Both the position numbers and the translations under genes were made by a program. A DNA stretch of 47,229 nucleotides, from assembly GCA_025356475.1 (NCBI GenBank), contig JANXSX010000017.1:1-47229 (forward strand), given 5' to 3'. A model generated the notes under the pieces. That model did not search any database, had not been told where the DNA came from, and saw nothing but the letters and a program-made list of their open reading frames with translations. Source of the stretch: Isosphaeraceae bacterium. Lineage in GTDB: Bacteria > Planctomycetota > Planctomycetia > Isosphaerales > Isosphaeraceae. This document shows, piece after piece, positions 32,108 to 41,634 of the stretch (position 1 is its first letter; each line of letters starts with the position of its first letter).

Positions 32108-34132
32108 GTGAGGATAAATGCAGACGTGATCTTTTTCCTAGTTCTCGCGTTGATCGGCAGCGTGGAGACTCATGCAGCGGGCGCTCTTGAACCACCCCCA
32201 CTGATCCGCTCGGCCCAGAGCGGTCGGTGGTCTCTCCCTACAAGCTGGGAAGGGGGCGTCGTCCCTGGTCCCGGGGCTCGCGTCCAGGTTCGCACAGGCC
32301 ATGTCCTGATCTACGACGTTCGAACCGAGAGGCCAATTCGATCGATCCACATCGCGGGTGTCCTGCGATTTGACCCGGAGCGTGACACCCAGCTCGACGT
32401 TGGGCTCATCAAGATTCAAGAAGGAGAGGATGCCAACGAATCGGTCCCGAGTTGTGAGGCCCACGTTCCTGAGCGGGTCCACCGGGGGCCACGCCCCGCG
32501 CTTGAGGTCGGCAGCCCTAACTCCCCAATTCGCTCGGATCGAACGGCATTGATTCGACTCTGGGATGTCGAGGGGCTTGATCCCAAGGAGTGTCCAGCGA
32601 TTGTCTGCTGCGGAGGGAAGATGGATCTGCACGGCTCCCCGATGAGCAGGACCTGGGTCAAGCTGGGTGGTCGAACGGCTTCGGAAGGTCAAACGGAGTT
32701 GACCCTGGCCGAGCCAATCTCGGGGTGGAGAGTCGGTGACAAGATCATCATCACATCGACGAAACGGCATAATATCCCCGACGAAGGGGCTGCACCCAGT
32801 GTTCTCGAGCATGGTCAGACCGAGGAACGAACCATCAAGCGGCTTATGGGTGGCGGGGTGATCGAACTCGACCAGCCACTCTCGTTTGCTCATCGAGTGG
32901 GACCTGAATTCGCCGCTGAGGTCGCCAACCTCAGTCGAAACGTCATCATCGAGTCGGCAGAACCTTCCCGAGTTCGTGGCCACACGATGTACCACCGCAA
33001 CTCGACTGGGTCGATCTCGCATGCAGAGTTCCGCCACCTAGGGAAGCCTGGTCAACTCGGGAAATACGCCCTCCACTTCCACCGTGCGGGTGACTCGATG
33101 CGCGGCTCGTCGGTGATCGGTGCCTCAATTTGGGATAGCGGCAACCGCTGGATCACCATCCATGGGACCGACTATCTCGTCGTGCGTGATTGCGTCGGCT
33201 TCCGCAGCAAAGGACACGGCTTTTTTCTTGAGGATGGGACCGAGACCAACAACTTGCTCGATCGCAACCTGGCCGTCCAGGCGCTAGGGACAGCTCCCCT
33301 ACCTGGACAGGTGATGGGGTTCGATCACAACGACGGTGCCGGCTTCTGGTGGGGAAATTCCGGAAACGCCTTCACTCGCAATGTCGCCGTCGAGTGCGAT
33401 GAATATGGCTTTCGATTCGATGCGCAAGCGACTCCAGATTTTGATCCTGTTCTCTCGTTGCGAGGTTCGAAAGGGCCTCCACGCGACATCCGATCGGTCC
33501 CATTCTTGAAATTTGATGGGAATGAGGCGCACACACAGCGTCGCTATGGCGTCAACCTTGGAGGCAAGAGCGGCATTGGGGACGGCGGAGGGGGGGTTGA
33601 CGGAGTCGGTCCCGATTCAAGACACCCCTCAAAGGTTCGAGATCTACGGGTCTGGGACACGCACTGGGCCTTGACTCCGAGTTCACCCGGGAGCCTTTTT
33701 CAGGATATTACGATCTCCGGATGCGACTTTGGACTCTGGCACCCTCGTTATGATCGCCAGGCCTACCGAGACATGCGGTTCTTACAAACACGATGGGCAA
33801 GCTACGCCGAGCACGGGACAAGGCCTGAGCCAACCATATTCCCTGCTCCGCTCGAACCGGTGGATGATCGGCCACCCGTCACCGTCATCCTGGGAGTCAA
33901 GCACGTGGGGCCCGGGCAACTGCTCGTTCACGGCGTGGCTTTTGATGATCAAGACATCAAGTCTGTGCGAGTCAACGGGAGAGAGGCTACCGCTCGAACT
34001 CCGGGGTTTCGGGACTGGGAGATTACGCTCGAAAGCATTCGTATCGGCCTGTTCGAAGTCTCGGCGCAGTCGGAAGATATGGCAAGCAATCTGGAGCCGA
34101 CCCCTCATCAACAGGTATTTGATATTCCTTGA
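32108..34132 (+). CDS. Secreted G8-domain protein
   Basis: A 674-residue exported protein starting at GTG, with signal peptide VIFFLVLALIGSVETHA. Residues about 30-110 match a G8 domain: SGRWSLPTSWEGGVVPGPGA, then VRTGHVLIYDV and IHIAGVLRF, the strand-rich start shared with eukaryotic CEMIP/PKHD1 proteins. A right-handed beta-helix-like region follows (about 250-560), with repeated HYHR/HFHR-like and 'dN.a..c..gf' turns, such as HFHRAGDSMRGSSVIG and NAFTRNVAVECDEYGF. In animals G8 proteins bind or break down hyaluronan; bacterial function is unknown. It starts 9 bp after the permease-peptidase gene, so it belongs to the same operon and may be a partner or a cargo. Confidence 0.87.
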   Translation: MRINADVIFFLVLALIGSVETHAAGALEPPPLIRSAQSGRWSLPTSWEGGVVPGPGARVQVRTGHVLIYDVRTERPIRSIHIAGVLRFDPERDTQLDVGLIKIQEGEDANESVPSCEAHVPERVHRGPRPALEVGSPNSPIRSDRTALIRLWDVEGLDPKECPAIVCCGGKMDLHGSPMSRTWVKLGGRTASEGQTELTLAEPISGWRVGDKIIITSTKRHNIPDEGAAPSVLEHGQTEERTIKRLMGGGVIELDQPLSFAHRVGPEFAAEVANLSRNVIIESAEPSRVRGHTMYHRNSTGSISHAEFRHLGKPGQLGKYALHFHRAGDSMRGSSVIGASIWDSGNRWITIHGTDYLVVRDCVGFRSKGHGFFLEDGTETNNLLDRNLAVQALGTAPLPGQVMGFDHNDGAGFWWGNSGNAFTRNVAVECDEYGFRFDAQATPDFDPVLSLRGSKGPPRDIRSVPFLKFDGNEAHTQRRYGVNLGGKSGIGDGGGGVDGVGPDSRHPSKVRDLRVWDTHWALTPSSPGSLFQDITISGCDFGLWHPRYDRQAYRDMRFLQTRWASYAEHGTRPEPTIFPAPLEPVDDRPPVTVILGVKHVGPGQLLVHGVAFDDQDIKSVRVNGREATARTPGFRDWEITLESIRIGLFEVSAQSEDMASNLEPTPHQQVFDIP

Positions 34133-34206
34133 TCGCTCTCCGCATGTGGCACTCAGGCAACATTCGCTCTGCTGATCCCCTTGAAGCGGCCCTATCTCGC
34201 GCCCCG

Positions 34207-34237
34207 TTGTTGCAGCCTGAAGCCACAATATTATAGA
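34207..34237 (+). promoter_or_regulatory. Possible promoter upstream of secreted propeller gene
   Basis: A -10-like TATAGA (34232-34237) in an AT-rich patch, with TTGCAG (34210-34215) 16 nt upstream as a weak -35. Neither box is close to consensus. The position, about 120 bp before the next gene's start, is suitable. Confidence 0.25.
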
Positions 34238-34355
34238 CTGAAGTACAATCAATCAGAGTGTATTCCGTCATGTCCCCCACCACCCGGTCATGCTCTGCTA
34301 CCGCCGATGGTGCGGTTCCGGCCTGCACCACTCGTCCTTGAGAGGATTTGATCTC

Positions 34356-35939
34356 ATGCACACGGACGGAATCAAGATCGTCGCCAGGTCTCCACGCTCG
34401 GCATTCTGGTTGACCATGTGCCTGATCGTCTTTGGTCAGTCGACCATAAGCTTCGGGCAAGGGTGGGCTGGGTACAGTCGCGATGCTCAACACTCGTCGA
34501 TCGGCGGGAATCCCTCTCAAATTCCTCAGAAAATTCGGTGGTCGACGCCAGTCGACCTGTTCCCCCAATATTCCGGTGGTGGTGACCTGTTTATCCATTA
34601 TGGGTCGCCGGTGATCACTCGAATCAACACTGTGCTCGTGCCGGTCAAGACGGGAACCGCAGGCGGTTTCCGCGTGGATGCGATCCGGGGCTCAACCGGG
34701 GCGCCCATCTGGTCGCTCACGACCGACTACATTTTGCCCCTGCATAATTGGACGCCATCGATGGGGATCACCCTAACGCCCAAAGACCGTGCGGTCGTGA
34801 TTCCAGCGGCAGGCGGGACGATGATGGTCCGAACTTTCCCCGATTCGGCGGCGGGAACGTGGACCCGAGTTGCTTTTTATGGAAACGCGGCCTATGCGGC
34901 CAATCCGGCCACGTTCAATAATGCGATCTCGATCACAACACCGATCACCAGCGATAAGCTCGGGAATCTCTATTTCGGGTTCGCCTCAAACACGGGAGCC
35001 TCACTGCCAGGCATCCCAGGCAATGGCGTCATTACCAGTGGTCTGGCGCGGATCTCGGCGACTGGCCAGGGCTCCTGGGTTTCCGCGGCGGCCCTGAGTG
35101 GTGACAACAGCACGACCAAGGTCGTCTTCAACTGCGCACCTGCAATCAGCAATGACGGCACCTCAGTCTATGTCGCAGTGAACAATGTGCCGCTGACCTC
35201 GCCAGGCTCTTTCGGTACCGGGTATCTCTGCTGTGCCTCGAGCGCCACACTCGCCCCGAGCACAAGGGTTGCATTTCGGGACCCACGCAATGGCGCGTTG
35301 GCTGCTGTCTCGGATGACGGTACATCTTCTCCCACGATTGGCCCGGATGATGACGTCTACTTTGGTGTCCTCGAAAATGGATTCCCAGCCAATCATGCCC
35401 GAGGTTGGATGCTTCACTATAGTGCTAACCTCGGTACGACAAAGCTGCCGAGCGCGTTCGGATGGGATGATACCGCGTCACTCGTTCCCACAAACATCTT
35501 GCCGAAGTCAATTTACAACGGTTCTTCTTCATATTTACTTTTGACTAAGTATAATAACTATTCCGACTCAGGGATCGGCGGCAACGGGCAAAACAAGCTT
35601 GCTCTTGTTGACCCCAACACCTCCATGACCGATCCGATTACGGGAACCACGGTCATGAATACCGTGATCACCATTCTGGGTCCGACACCGAATTCTGGGC
35701 AGGCCGGCGTCCGAGAGTGGTGCATCAACTCGGCTGCGATTGATAGTGTCAATGTCTGTGCGGTCGTGAATTGCGAGGATGGCAAGGTTTATCGCTGGAA
35801 TTTCGCCACCAACACACTCTCACCAGGTCTGACACTGGCACCCGCCACAGGTGAGGCCTACACACCGACCCTGATCGGTCCTGATGGTGCTGTTTATGCG
35901 ATCAACAATGCCAGATTGAACTGCTGCGTCGCTCAATAA
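34356..35939 (+). CDS. Secreted beta-propeller-like hypothetical protein
   Basis: A 527-residue exported protein. The signal peptide runs to about residue 36 (FWLTMCLIVFGQSTISFGQG). The mature protein starts QGWAGYSRDAQHSS, the common opening of PQQ-type propellers (W-x-x-y-x-x-D), and continues with blade-like repeats: GSTGAPIWSLTTDY, PAISNDGTSVYVAVN, PTIGPDDDVYFGV and LIGPDGAVYAINN. No catalytic motif is seen. It ends in a Cys pair (LNCCVAQ) and has another Cys pair (YLCCASS), perhaps disulfide-bonded. ATG 34356 is chosen because it is followed directly by the signal peptide; GAGAGGA lies about 11 nt upstream. The next gene encodes a PEP-CTERM protein, so an envelope or extracellular setting is likely. 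Confidence 0.8.
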   Translation: MHTDGIKIVARSPRSAFWLTMCLIVFGQSTISFGQGWAGYSRDAQHSSIGGNPSQIPQKIRWSTPVDLFPQYSGGGDLFIHYGSPVITRINTVLVPVKTGTAGGFRVDAIRGSTGAPIWSLTTDYILPLHNWTPSMGITLTPKDRAVVIPAAGGTMMVRTFPDSAAGTWTRVAFYGNAAYAANPATFNNAISITTPITSDKLGNLYFGFASNTGASLPGIPGNGVITSGLARISATGQGSWVSAAALSGDNSTTKVVFNCAPAISNDGTSVYVAVNNVPLTSPGSFGTGYLCCASSATLAPSTRVAFRDPRNGALAAVSDDGTSSPTIGPDDDVYFGVLENGFPANHARGWMLHYSANLGTTKLPSAFGWDDTASLVPTNILPKSIYNGSSSYLLLTKYNNYSDSGIGGNGQNKLALVDPNTSMTDPITGTTVMNTVITILGPTPNSGQAGVREWCINSAAIDSVNVCAVVNCEDGKVYRWNFATNTLSPGLTLAPATGEAYTPTLIGPDGAVYAINNARLNCCVAQ

Positions 35940-35998
35940 TCGGGGTCAAAGGACTGAGTGCCCCCAGGTCCGATTTTCTCCGAAGAGGTACCGAGGTC

Positions 35999-36844
35999 AT
36001 GTTCATTCGGGTCGTTCGAGCCGCGATTCAGCCAAGCCTGGTCCTGAGCCTGATTTTGGGGTTCAGCCTACCGATCGCCCACGCTGACTTCACCATCACT
36101 GGTGCCTTTGGGCCGAATGGGGACCTTGGGTTCGTCAATAGTCCCCAGGGTCTCTCGGTCACTTTTGGGGCAACGGGGCAGGGCTCAATCAATCAACTCG
36201 ACGCATTTGTGAATGTCAGCGGCCAGAACCTCACGAACGATGGTTCGGGGTTCGGCACAAGTGCCGACCTCAGCTACGGTCCCCCTCCTGGTCTGACCTA
36301 CAACTTCAGCGCCCAGCTTCTCGACGCCCACAAGCTGATTCTCACCTATCAATTTATTAACCAGACCGGGGCCACCTTACCCGGATTCCAGTTCCTTTCG
36401 TACATCGACGCCGACATTGGCACCAACACGGCCGACGAGACCGCCCTGGTGACGGGTGCCCCTAGCCCAGGTCTCCCGAACCGAGGACCCACGAGTTATC
36501 AGGTGGGTGACCCCACGTCGAGCACCCTCTTCAGTAACGAGAAGTTCGGGACGTTCGACCAAACCAATGGCATGCCACCAGGTCAACCTGGTGATGTTGC
36601 GATGGGAGTTGGCTTCTCGGTCGGGAACGTGCTCGCAGGCAACCTCGTCCGGTTCCAGATCATGCTTTCCGACGACCAAACATCAATCGGCACCTTCAAT
36701 ATCACACAGAACGACCCGACCTTCACGCGCGATTCTCTGACCTATTCTGGGCAGGTCTTGAGCGTGCCCGAGCCGGGAGCCTGGCTCCTCATGGTTGTCG
36801 GTGCCGTGATCCTTATCTCGGTGAGTGGAACCTGGCGGAAGTGA
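35999..36844 (+). CDS. PEP-CTERM sorting domain protein
   Basis: A 281-residue exported protein. The signal peptide runs to about residue 29 (ending IAHAD). The middle is a beta-rich domain with no recognised family. The C-terminal anchor is a PEP-CTERM signal: VPEPGAW, a hydrophobic helix (LLMVVGAVILIS) and basic residues at the end (TWRK). In known systems such proteins are processed by an exosortase and linked to the cell surface or released with exopolysaccharide. No exosortase gene is in this window. It follows the propeller-like gene by 59 bp on the same strand and faces the DUF1501 gene, ending 9 bp from its stop. Confidence 0.88.
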   Translation: MFIRVVRAAIQPSLVLSLILGFSLPIAHADFTITGAFGPNGDLGFVNSPQGLSVTFGATGQGSINQLDAFVNVSGQNLTNDGSGFGTSADLSYGPPPGLTYNFSAQLLDAHKLILTYQFINQTGATLPGFQFLSYIDADIGTNTADETALVTGAPSPGLPNRGPTSYQVGDPTSSTLFSNEKFGTFDQTNGMPPGQPGDVAMGVGFSVGNVLAGNLVRFQIMLSDDQTSIGTFNITQNDPTFTRDSLTYSGQVLSVPEPGAWLLMVVGAVILISVSGTWRK

Positions 36845-36853
36845 ACGGCCCGA

Positions 36854-38230
36854 TCAGGCGAGTATTGATCGGATGACCTGACCTTGAGGGACCACAGTCA
36901 GCGGCCTGCCAAGCTGGTCTCTCAATTCAAGGTCGTGCGGGACACCCAGGCAGTGGTAAATCGTCGCGATGATCTCGGCTGGTGTTACCGGATCGGTGTT
37001 GGGCCTGGCACCGATCTTATCGCTTGAGCCATGCACATAGCCTCCTTTGATCCCGCCGCCCGCAAGCATCAGGCTATAACCAAAATTCCAGTGATCCCGC
37101 CCGGCCCCTGCATTGATCTTGGGACTTCGGCCAAACTCACCCATCACCACGACCAGTGTCCGTTCGAGCATCCCTCGCAGAGCAAGATCGTCGAGTAGGC
37201 TGGAAACGGCCATATCAAGTTGCGGGAGGAGCGTGTTCTTCAAAGACTTGAAGTTATTCCCATGCGTATCCCAGGTAGCATTGGCATCGGGCGCCCAAGA
37301 AATGCACGAGACCCGCGTTCCGGCTTCGATAAGACGTCGGGAGAGCAAAACACTCTGCCCGTAAATGTTGCGCCCGTAACGATCGCGAGTCTTGGGGTCT
37401 TCCTGATCGATCCGGAAGGCTTTCCGCATCGACGGTGAGGTGAGCAGATCGCTGGCCTGACCTTGGAAGGTATCCAGATCCCGCATCTTTCGGTTCGATC
37501 CCAGGTCGCTCGGGGTTGCGCCCAGTGAACCGACGAGCTTGCGACGATCTGTAAACCGTTCGAAGTGGATATCCGAGGGAAGCGTCAGTTCCGGCATGCC
37601 GAAGTCCGCTGCGCTGGGATCTTTCAACACGAAGAACGGGTCGTGGCTCCTCCCCATCCAGCCGCCATAAAACCCCGGCTGGGGTGGCCCCCCTGCCCCT
37701 TCGGCGGTGATATAAGGCAGCGAGACATAGGGCACGACTGAGGTCTCAGGAGGACGGAGCATCCCGACCACCGAGCCAATCGAGGGGTTGTCAGTCGACT
37801 TGAATCCACCGCCGAGCTCTCCGCGATCGTGGCCGGTCAGCCCGCAATAGACAGCCGCCGCGTGAGAGTTATTCACACCGTGGTGGGCAGACCGAATGAT
37901 CGTGCTTTGATGGGCGTGCATGGCTAATCGCGGCAGATGCTCACCGAACTGTAAACCGGGCACCGTGGTCTCAATAGGGCGAAACTCACCCCGGATCTCG
38001 ACCGGTGCGTTGGGCTTCATATCCCACATATCGAGATGACTCGGCCCACCATTCAGAAAGATGAGGATACAAGCATCCGCACTCGCCGTGCTTAGGGGAG
38101 AAGACGGACGATCTGCCTCAGCGCGGAGCAACTGGGGGAGATTGAGACCGAGCAGCCCGATACCACCAACCTGAACCATCTCACGACGAGAAACGCGCCG
38201 GGGGCCGAGGCATTGATTTGGATCGACCAT
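36854..38230 (-). CDS. DUF1501 (sulfatase-like) protein
   Basis: A 458-residue DUF1501 protein, a family very abundant in planctomycetes and related to alkaline phosphatase/sulfatase folds. A twin-arginine-like leader (SRREMVQVGGIGLLGLNL) begins at about residue 14. Family motifs are GGPSHLDMWDMKPNAP near the N-terminus, RSAHHGVNNSHAAAVYC, then WDTHGNN, VVMGEFGRSPKIN and GRDHWNFGYSLMLAGGGIKGG. Molecular function is unknown. The ATG at 38230 is preferred over 38269 because it starts just before the leader as in relatives. In planctomycetes DUF1501 genes are usually paired with DUF1549/DUF1553 cytochrome-type genes, but none is next to this one. Confidence 0.9.
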   Translation of the reverse strand: MVDPNQCLGPRRVSRREMVQVGGIGLLGLNLPQLLRAEADRPSSPLSTASADACILIFLNGGPSHLDMWDMKPNAPVEIRGEFRPIETTVPGLQFGEHLPRLAMHAHQSTIIRSAHHGVNNSHAAAVYCGLTGHDRGELGGGFKSTDNPSIGSVVGMLRPPETSVVPYVSLPYITAEGAGGPPQPGFYGGWMGRSHDPFFVLKDPSAADFGMPELTLPSDIHFERFTDRRKLVGSLGATPSDLGSNRKMRDLDTFQGQASDLLTSPSMRKAFRIDQEDPKTRDRYGRNIYGQSVLLSRRLIEAGTRVSCISWAPDANATWDTHGNNFKSLKNTLLPQLDMAVSSLLDDLALRGMLERTLVVVMGEFGRSPKINAGAGRDHWNFGYSLMLAGGGIKGGYVHGSSDKIGARPNTDPVTPAEIIATIYHCLGVPHDLELRDQLGRPLTVVPQGQVIRSILA

Positions 38231-38456
38231 GGCAGAAGCCCCTGACGCGGCGATTTTCCCAGACTGCACCCTCGCACGAGATTCATTTCAAACTGCAATG
38301 ACCCTCGCTGTCAATGGGATTAAGCGTTTGTTTAACGCCTAGGGAAGCTGCCTGCTTGCGGTCGACTCCCGCAACCTCTAATCTCAGCCTTGGTGCGTGT
38401 GGAACTAGCGAGGTTGGGCTTGGGCGTCCGCCCTCTCGCCCGTGCGGGGTTGTGGA

Positions 38457-39311
38457 ATGCGCGAGTCGACATTTTGTGCGAGTTCGGTCGAATTGAACGT
38501 CGCGCGGGGAGTAAACGAAGGTCCTCCCGTGGTGCTTTTGCACGGGATGACGCGTCGCTGGCAAGACTTTACGTCAATCTTGCCTGCGCTGGAGAGTCGT
38601 TGGCACGTTGTCGGGGTCGACTTGCGGGGGCACGGTCGATCAGGGCGTGCTGATGGTGCCTACCGGGTCATTGACTACGTGGCCGATGTGGTCGAACTTC
38701 TCCGCGAGACATTGAGTGAGCCTGCGATTTTGATCGGCCACTCGCTGGGCTCGATGGTGGCAGCAGCAGTCGCAGCTCAAGTTCCCGGGCGAGTGAGAGC
38801 GGTCGTTCTCGAAGACCCAACCTTCGAGATGACCGGCGGGAGGATCGCAGAGGGGAGCTTTCTCGACTTGTTCCAAGCCTTTGAGCCCCTCGCAGGTTCC
38901 AATCGTCCTCTCAATGAGATCGCTCGCGAATTGGCCGAGTCGCGAATCCACGTCCCGGGACGGATCGACAAGGTCCGACTCGGCGACTTGAGGAATGCCG
39001 TCTCACTCCTGTTTACCGCTTCCTGTCTTCGATGCGTCGATCCACGAGCATTTCGATCGGCAATTGCGGGTCAATGGCTCGATGGTTACGACGTTGCGGC
39101 AACACTCGGCCAAATAGGTTGCCCAACCCTCATGCTCCAGGGAGACCCCGCCGTGGGAGGGGCCCTGCCAGACGACTACGCCTTAGAACTTGCCTCACAC
39201 ATTCGCGGGGGCGTTCACATCCGAATCCCGGGCGTCGGGCACAATATTCACGCTGAACAGCCTGAAGCGATGCTCCGGCTCGTCTTACCGTTCCTCTCCT
39301 CGCTCGAATAA
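38457..39311 (+). CDS. Alpha/beta hydrolase
   Basis: A 284-residue alpha/beta-hydrolase (Abhydrolase_1 type) with no signal peptide. The oxyanion-hole motif VVLLHGMTRRW lies at about 25, followed by VGVDLRGHGRSGR. The nucleophile elbow is IGHSLGSM (Ser near 100) and the last triad His is in GVGHNIHAEQP. A LMLQGDPAVGG segment carries the probable Asp. Substrate unknown. ATG 38457 gives a standard N-terminus; a GTG at 38442 is possible. It is divergent from the DUF1501 gene across 226 bp and leads a run of four + strand genes with the amidohydrolase 24 bp downstream. Confidence 0.87.
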   Translation: MRESTFCASSVELNVARGVNEGPPVVLLHGMTRRWQDFTSILPALESRWHVVGVDLRGHGRSGRADGAYRVIDYVADVVELLRETLSEPAILIGHSLGSMVAAAVAAQVPGRVRAVVLEDPTFEMTGGRIAEGSFLDLFQAFEPLAGSNRPLNEIARELAESRIHVPGRIDKVRLGDLRNAVSLLFTASCLRCVDPRAFRSAIAGQWLDGYDVAATLGQIGCPTLMLQGDPAVGGALPDDYALELASHIRGGVHIRIPGVGHNIHAEQPEAMLRLVLPFLSSLE

Positions 39312-39335
39312 CATGCTCAGGAAGGGGCCGGATCA

Positions 39336-40604
39336 ATGATCACTGCCGCAGGCACAACACTGATTTTCAACGGAAGTTTGGTCGATGGCACAGGCTCGCC
39401 CGCCGTTGCGAATGCCGCTGTTGTGGTTCAGGATGGGCACATCCAATACGCCGGTCCCGAGAAGGCAGCCCCTGAGATCTCGCCGAATGCAAGACGCATC
39501 GACGCTCTCGGTGGCACGATCATGCCCGGGCTGGTCGAGGCCCACTACCACCCAACCTACTTCAATGTCGCTGAACTCGCGGATCTTGATATCAAGTACT
39601 CCGTAGAGTATGTCACCCTGCTTGCAGCAGCCAACGCGAAGCTCGTACTCGAATGCGGCTACACTTCGGCACGAAGTGGGGGGAGCCTCCATAACATCGA
39701 CGTTTGGCTCAAGAAAGCCATCGAAGAAGATCTGCATCTTGGACCACGACTCTCTGCCAGTGGCCGGGAGATCTGTGGGGCAGGCGGTCTGATGGACTGG
39801 AATCCCGAGCACCTCAAGCTCGGCATGGAAGGGTTGATCCTCTTGATTAACGGTCCCGAGGAGGGCCGTAAAGCCGTGCGAAAGCTCGTCAAGGATGGCG
39901 TCGAGTGGATCAAGACCTACCCGACCGGCGATGCGGCCGCGCCCGACTCGGCTGACCACCACACCCTCTGCATGACCTATGAAGAGATGGCAGCGGTCGT
40001 ATCTGAGGCTCACAACTATAAGCGAAAGGTAACGGGTCATTGTCGCGCTACCCAAGGAATCAAGAACGCACTTCTCGCAGGTTTCGACTCACTTGAGCAT
40101 GGGACCTTCATCGACGATGAAGGGCTTGAGATGCTCCTGAAACGCGACGTCCCGGTCGTTCCCGCCCTCCAGTTTGAATGGGCCAGCATTGAGTATGGAC
40201 CTAACTTCGGAATGAGCCAGGCCGTGGTCGATGGCCATAAGGAGACACTCGAAGGTGGGGCCGAAAGTGCTCGGCGGATCCTCCGAGCCGGTGGCCGCCT
40301 GGGGATGGGGGGCGACTACGGCTTCGCCTGGAACCCACATGGCGACTACGCCAAGGAACTCAGCTTCTTCGTCAAGCATGTGGGGCTTACCCCGCTGGAA
40401 GTCATCACCTGCGCAACAAGAACCGGGGCCGAGATCATGGGGAGGTCTCACGAATTCGGCACGGTCGAAGCTGGGAAACTGGCCGACTTGCTCATCGTCG
40501 ACGGCGATGTGCTGGATGATATCTCGATCCTCGAAAACCGTTCCAACTTCATCGCGGTCATCCAGGGTGGTGTGATCAAGGCAGGACGCTTAAAGTCCAT
40601 TTGA
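39336..40604 (+). CDS. Amidohydrolase family protein
   Basis: A 422-residue metal-dependent hydrolase of the amidohydrolase superfamily (imidazolonepropionase/prolidase-like group). The N-terminal beta domain (FNGSLVDGTGSP, then VVVQDGHIQYAGP) leads to the first metal motif GLVEAHYHP (His-x-His). Further metal-binding residues are likely at GHCRATQG and LEHGTFID (His) and the final Asp in MGGDYGFAWNP. The C-terminus reforms the beta domain with GTVEAGKLADLLIVDGD, a signature of the group. Substrate not predictable. No signal peptide, so cytoplasmic. It begins 24 bp after the alpha/beta hydrolase. Confidence 0.9.
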   Translation: MITAAGTTLIFNGSLVDGTGSPAVANAAVVVQDGHIQYAGPEKAAPEISPNARRIDALGGTIMPGLVEAHYHPTYFNVAELADLDIKYSVEYVTLLAAANAKLVLECGYTSARSGGSLHNIDVWLKKAIEEDLHLGPRLSASGREICGAGGLMDWNPEHLKLGMEGLILLINGPEEGRKAVRKLVKDGVEWIKTYPTGDAAAPDSADHHTLCMTYEEMAAVVSEAHNYKRKVTGHCRATQGIKNALLAGFDSLEHGTFIDDEGLEMLLKRDVPVVPALQFEWASIEYGPNFGMSQAVVDGHKETLEGGAESARRILRAGGRLGMGGDYGFAWNPHGDYAKELSFFVKHVGLTPLEVITCATRTGAEIMGRSHEFGTVEAGKLADLLIVDGDVLDDISILENRSNFIAVIQGGVIKAGRLKSI

Positions 40605-40659
40605 TTGTTGATGAATCTCTCACCCTCTCCCCTCTCCCATCGGATTCCCAACACGAGGC

Positions 40660-41577
40660 ATGTCCATGCGATCTCACAAAGTCACAGGGCTGAGCACGCT
40701 CTGTTTGCTCGGCCTAAGTCTGGTCTCCTTGGGGGCGGATAAGCCGCTGACGCTGGAACTCTGGCCCGGCAAAGTTCCAGGTGAAACCGTGGCGATCGGT
40801 GAGGAGAAAATCGACCGTCAGCCTTCCGGGGCGGTCACAGGAATCACAAATGTCTCGACGCCGACGATCACCGTCTATCGGCCAGCACGGGAGAAGGATA
40901 CCGGGGTCGCCGTGGTAGTCGCGCCTGGCGGCGGTTACAACCAACTCGCGATGGGTCACGAAGGAGACGACGTTGCCGCTTGGCTCAACTCGATCGGTAT
41001 CACGGGCGTTGTCCTCAAATATCGAGTTCCCCGCCGCGCGGACCAGCCCAAGGATCAGCCGCCGATCGGAGCCCTTCAAGACGCTCAGCGAGCCATCAGC
41101 ATGGTTCGCAGCAAAGCAAGCGAGTGGGGTCTTGATTCCGCACGCATCGGCATGCTTGGCTTCTCTGCGGGTGGCCATCTTACCGCGTGGGCATCAACCA
41201 ATTCCGACAAGCGTGCTTATGATCCCATCGACGCGATCGACGAGGTGAGCTGCCGACCTGACTTCGCGGCCATGATCTATTCCGGAGGGGTCCTCCTACG
41301 TGGCAGTTCCACGGAACTTAGCCCAGAGATCCGGATCTCTTCGACAACTCCTCCCTGTTTCTTGGCTCATGCCGGTGATGATCGCGTCAGCCCCGAGAAT
41401 AGCGTCCGGATGTATCTGGCACTCAAACAGGCTGGAGTTCCCGCAGATCTTCATATCTACGCCAAAGGAGGGCATGGCTTCGGTCTGAGGCCGAGCAAGA
41501 ATCCCGCCTCAACCTGGCCTGCGCGTTGCGAGGAGTGGCTCCGTTCCCAAGGTCTTCTTGAACGGTCCACCCCTTGA
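40660..41577 (+). CDS. Secreted alpha/beta hydrolase (acetyl esterase/xylanase-associated type)
   Basis: A 305-residue exported alpha/beta-hydrolase. The signal peptide covers about residues 1-25 (ending SLGAD). Family features are VVVAPGGGYNQLA, the PGGGY oxyanion motif seen in secreted acetyl esterases, GEKIDRQ in the lead, nucleophile Ser in LGFSAGGHL, Asp in HAGDDRVSP and His in GGHGFGL. Relatives are often labelled acetylxylan esterase or endoxylanase, so removal of acetyl groups from plant polysaccharide is a plausible role, but it is inferred. It follows the amidohydrolase by 55 bp and precedes a Gfo/Idh/MocA oxidoreductase, a common planctomycete combination in sugar use. Confidence 0.87.
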   Translation: MSMRSHKVTGLSTLCLLGLSLVSLGADKPLTLELWPGKVPGETVAIGEEKIDRQPSGAVTGITNVSTPTITVYRPAREKDTGVAVVVAPGGGYNQLAMGHEGDDVAAWLNSIGITGVVLKYRVPRRADQPKDQPPIGALQDAQRAISMVRSKASEWGLDSARIGMLGFSAGGHLTAWASTNSDKRAYDPIDAIDEVSCRPDFAAMIYSGGVLLRGSSTELSPEIRISSTTPPCFLAHAGDDRVSPENSVRMYLALKQAGVPADLHIYAKGGHGFGLRPSKNPASTWPARCEEWLRSQGLLERSTP

Positions 41578-41634
41578 TCCATCGTTGTTTTTTGACCCAA
41601 CAACTTCTAACTCTTTGATGATTGAAGGATTTGA

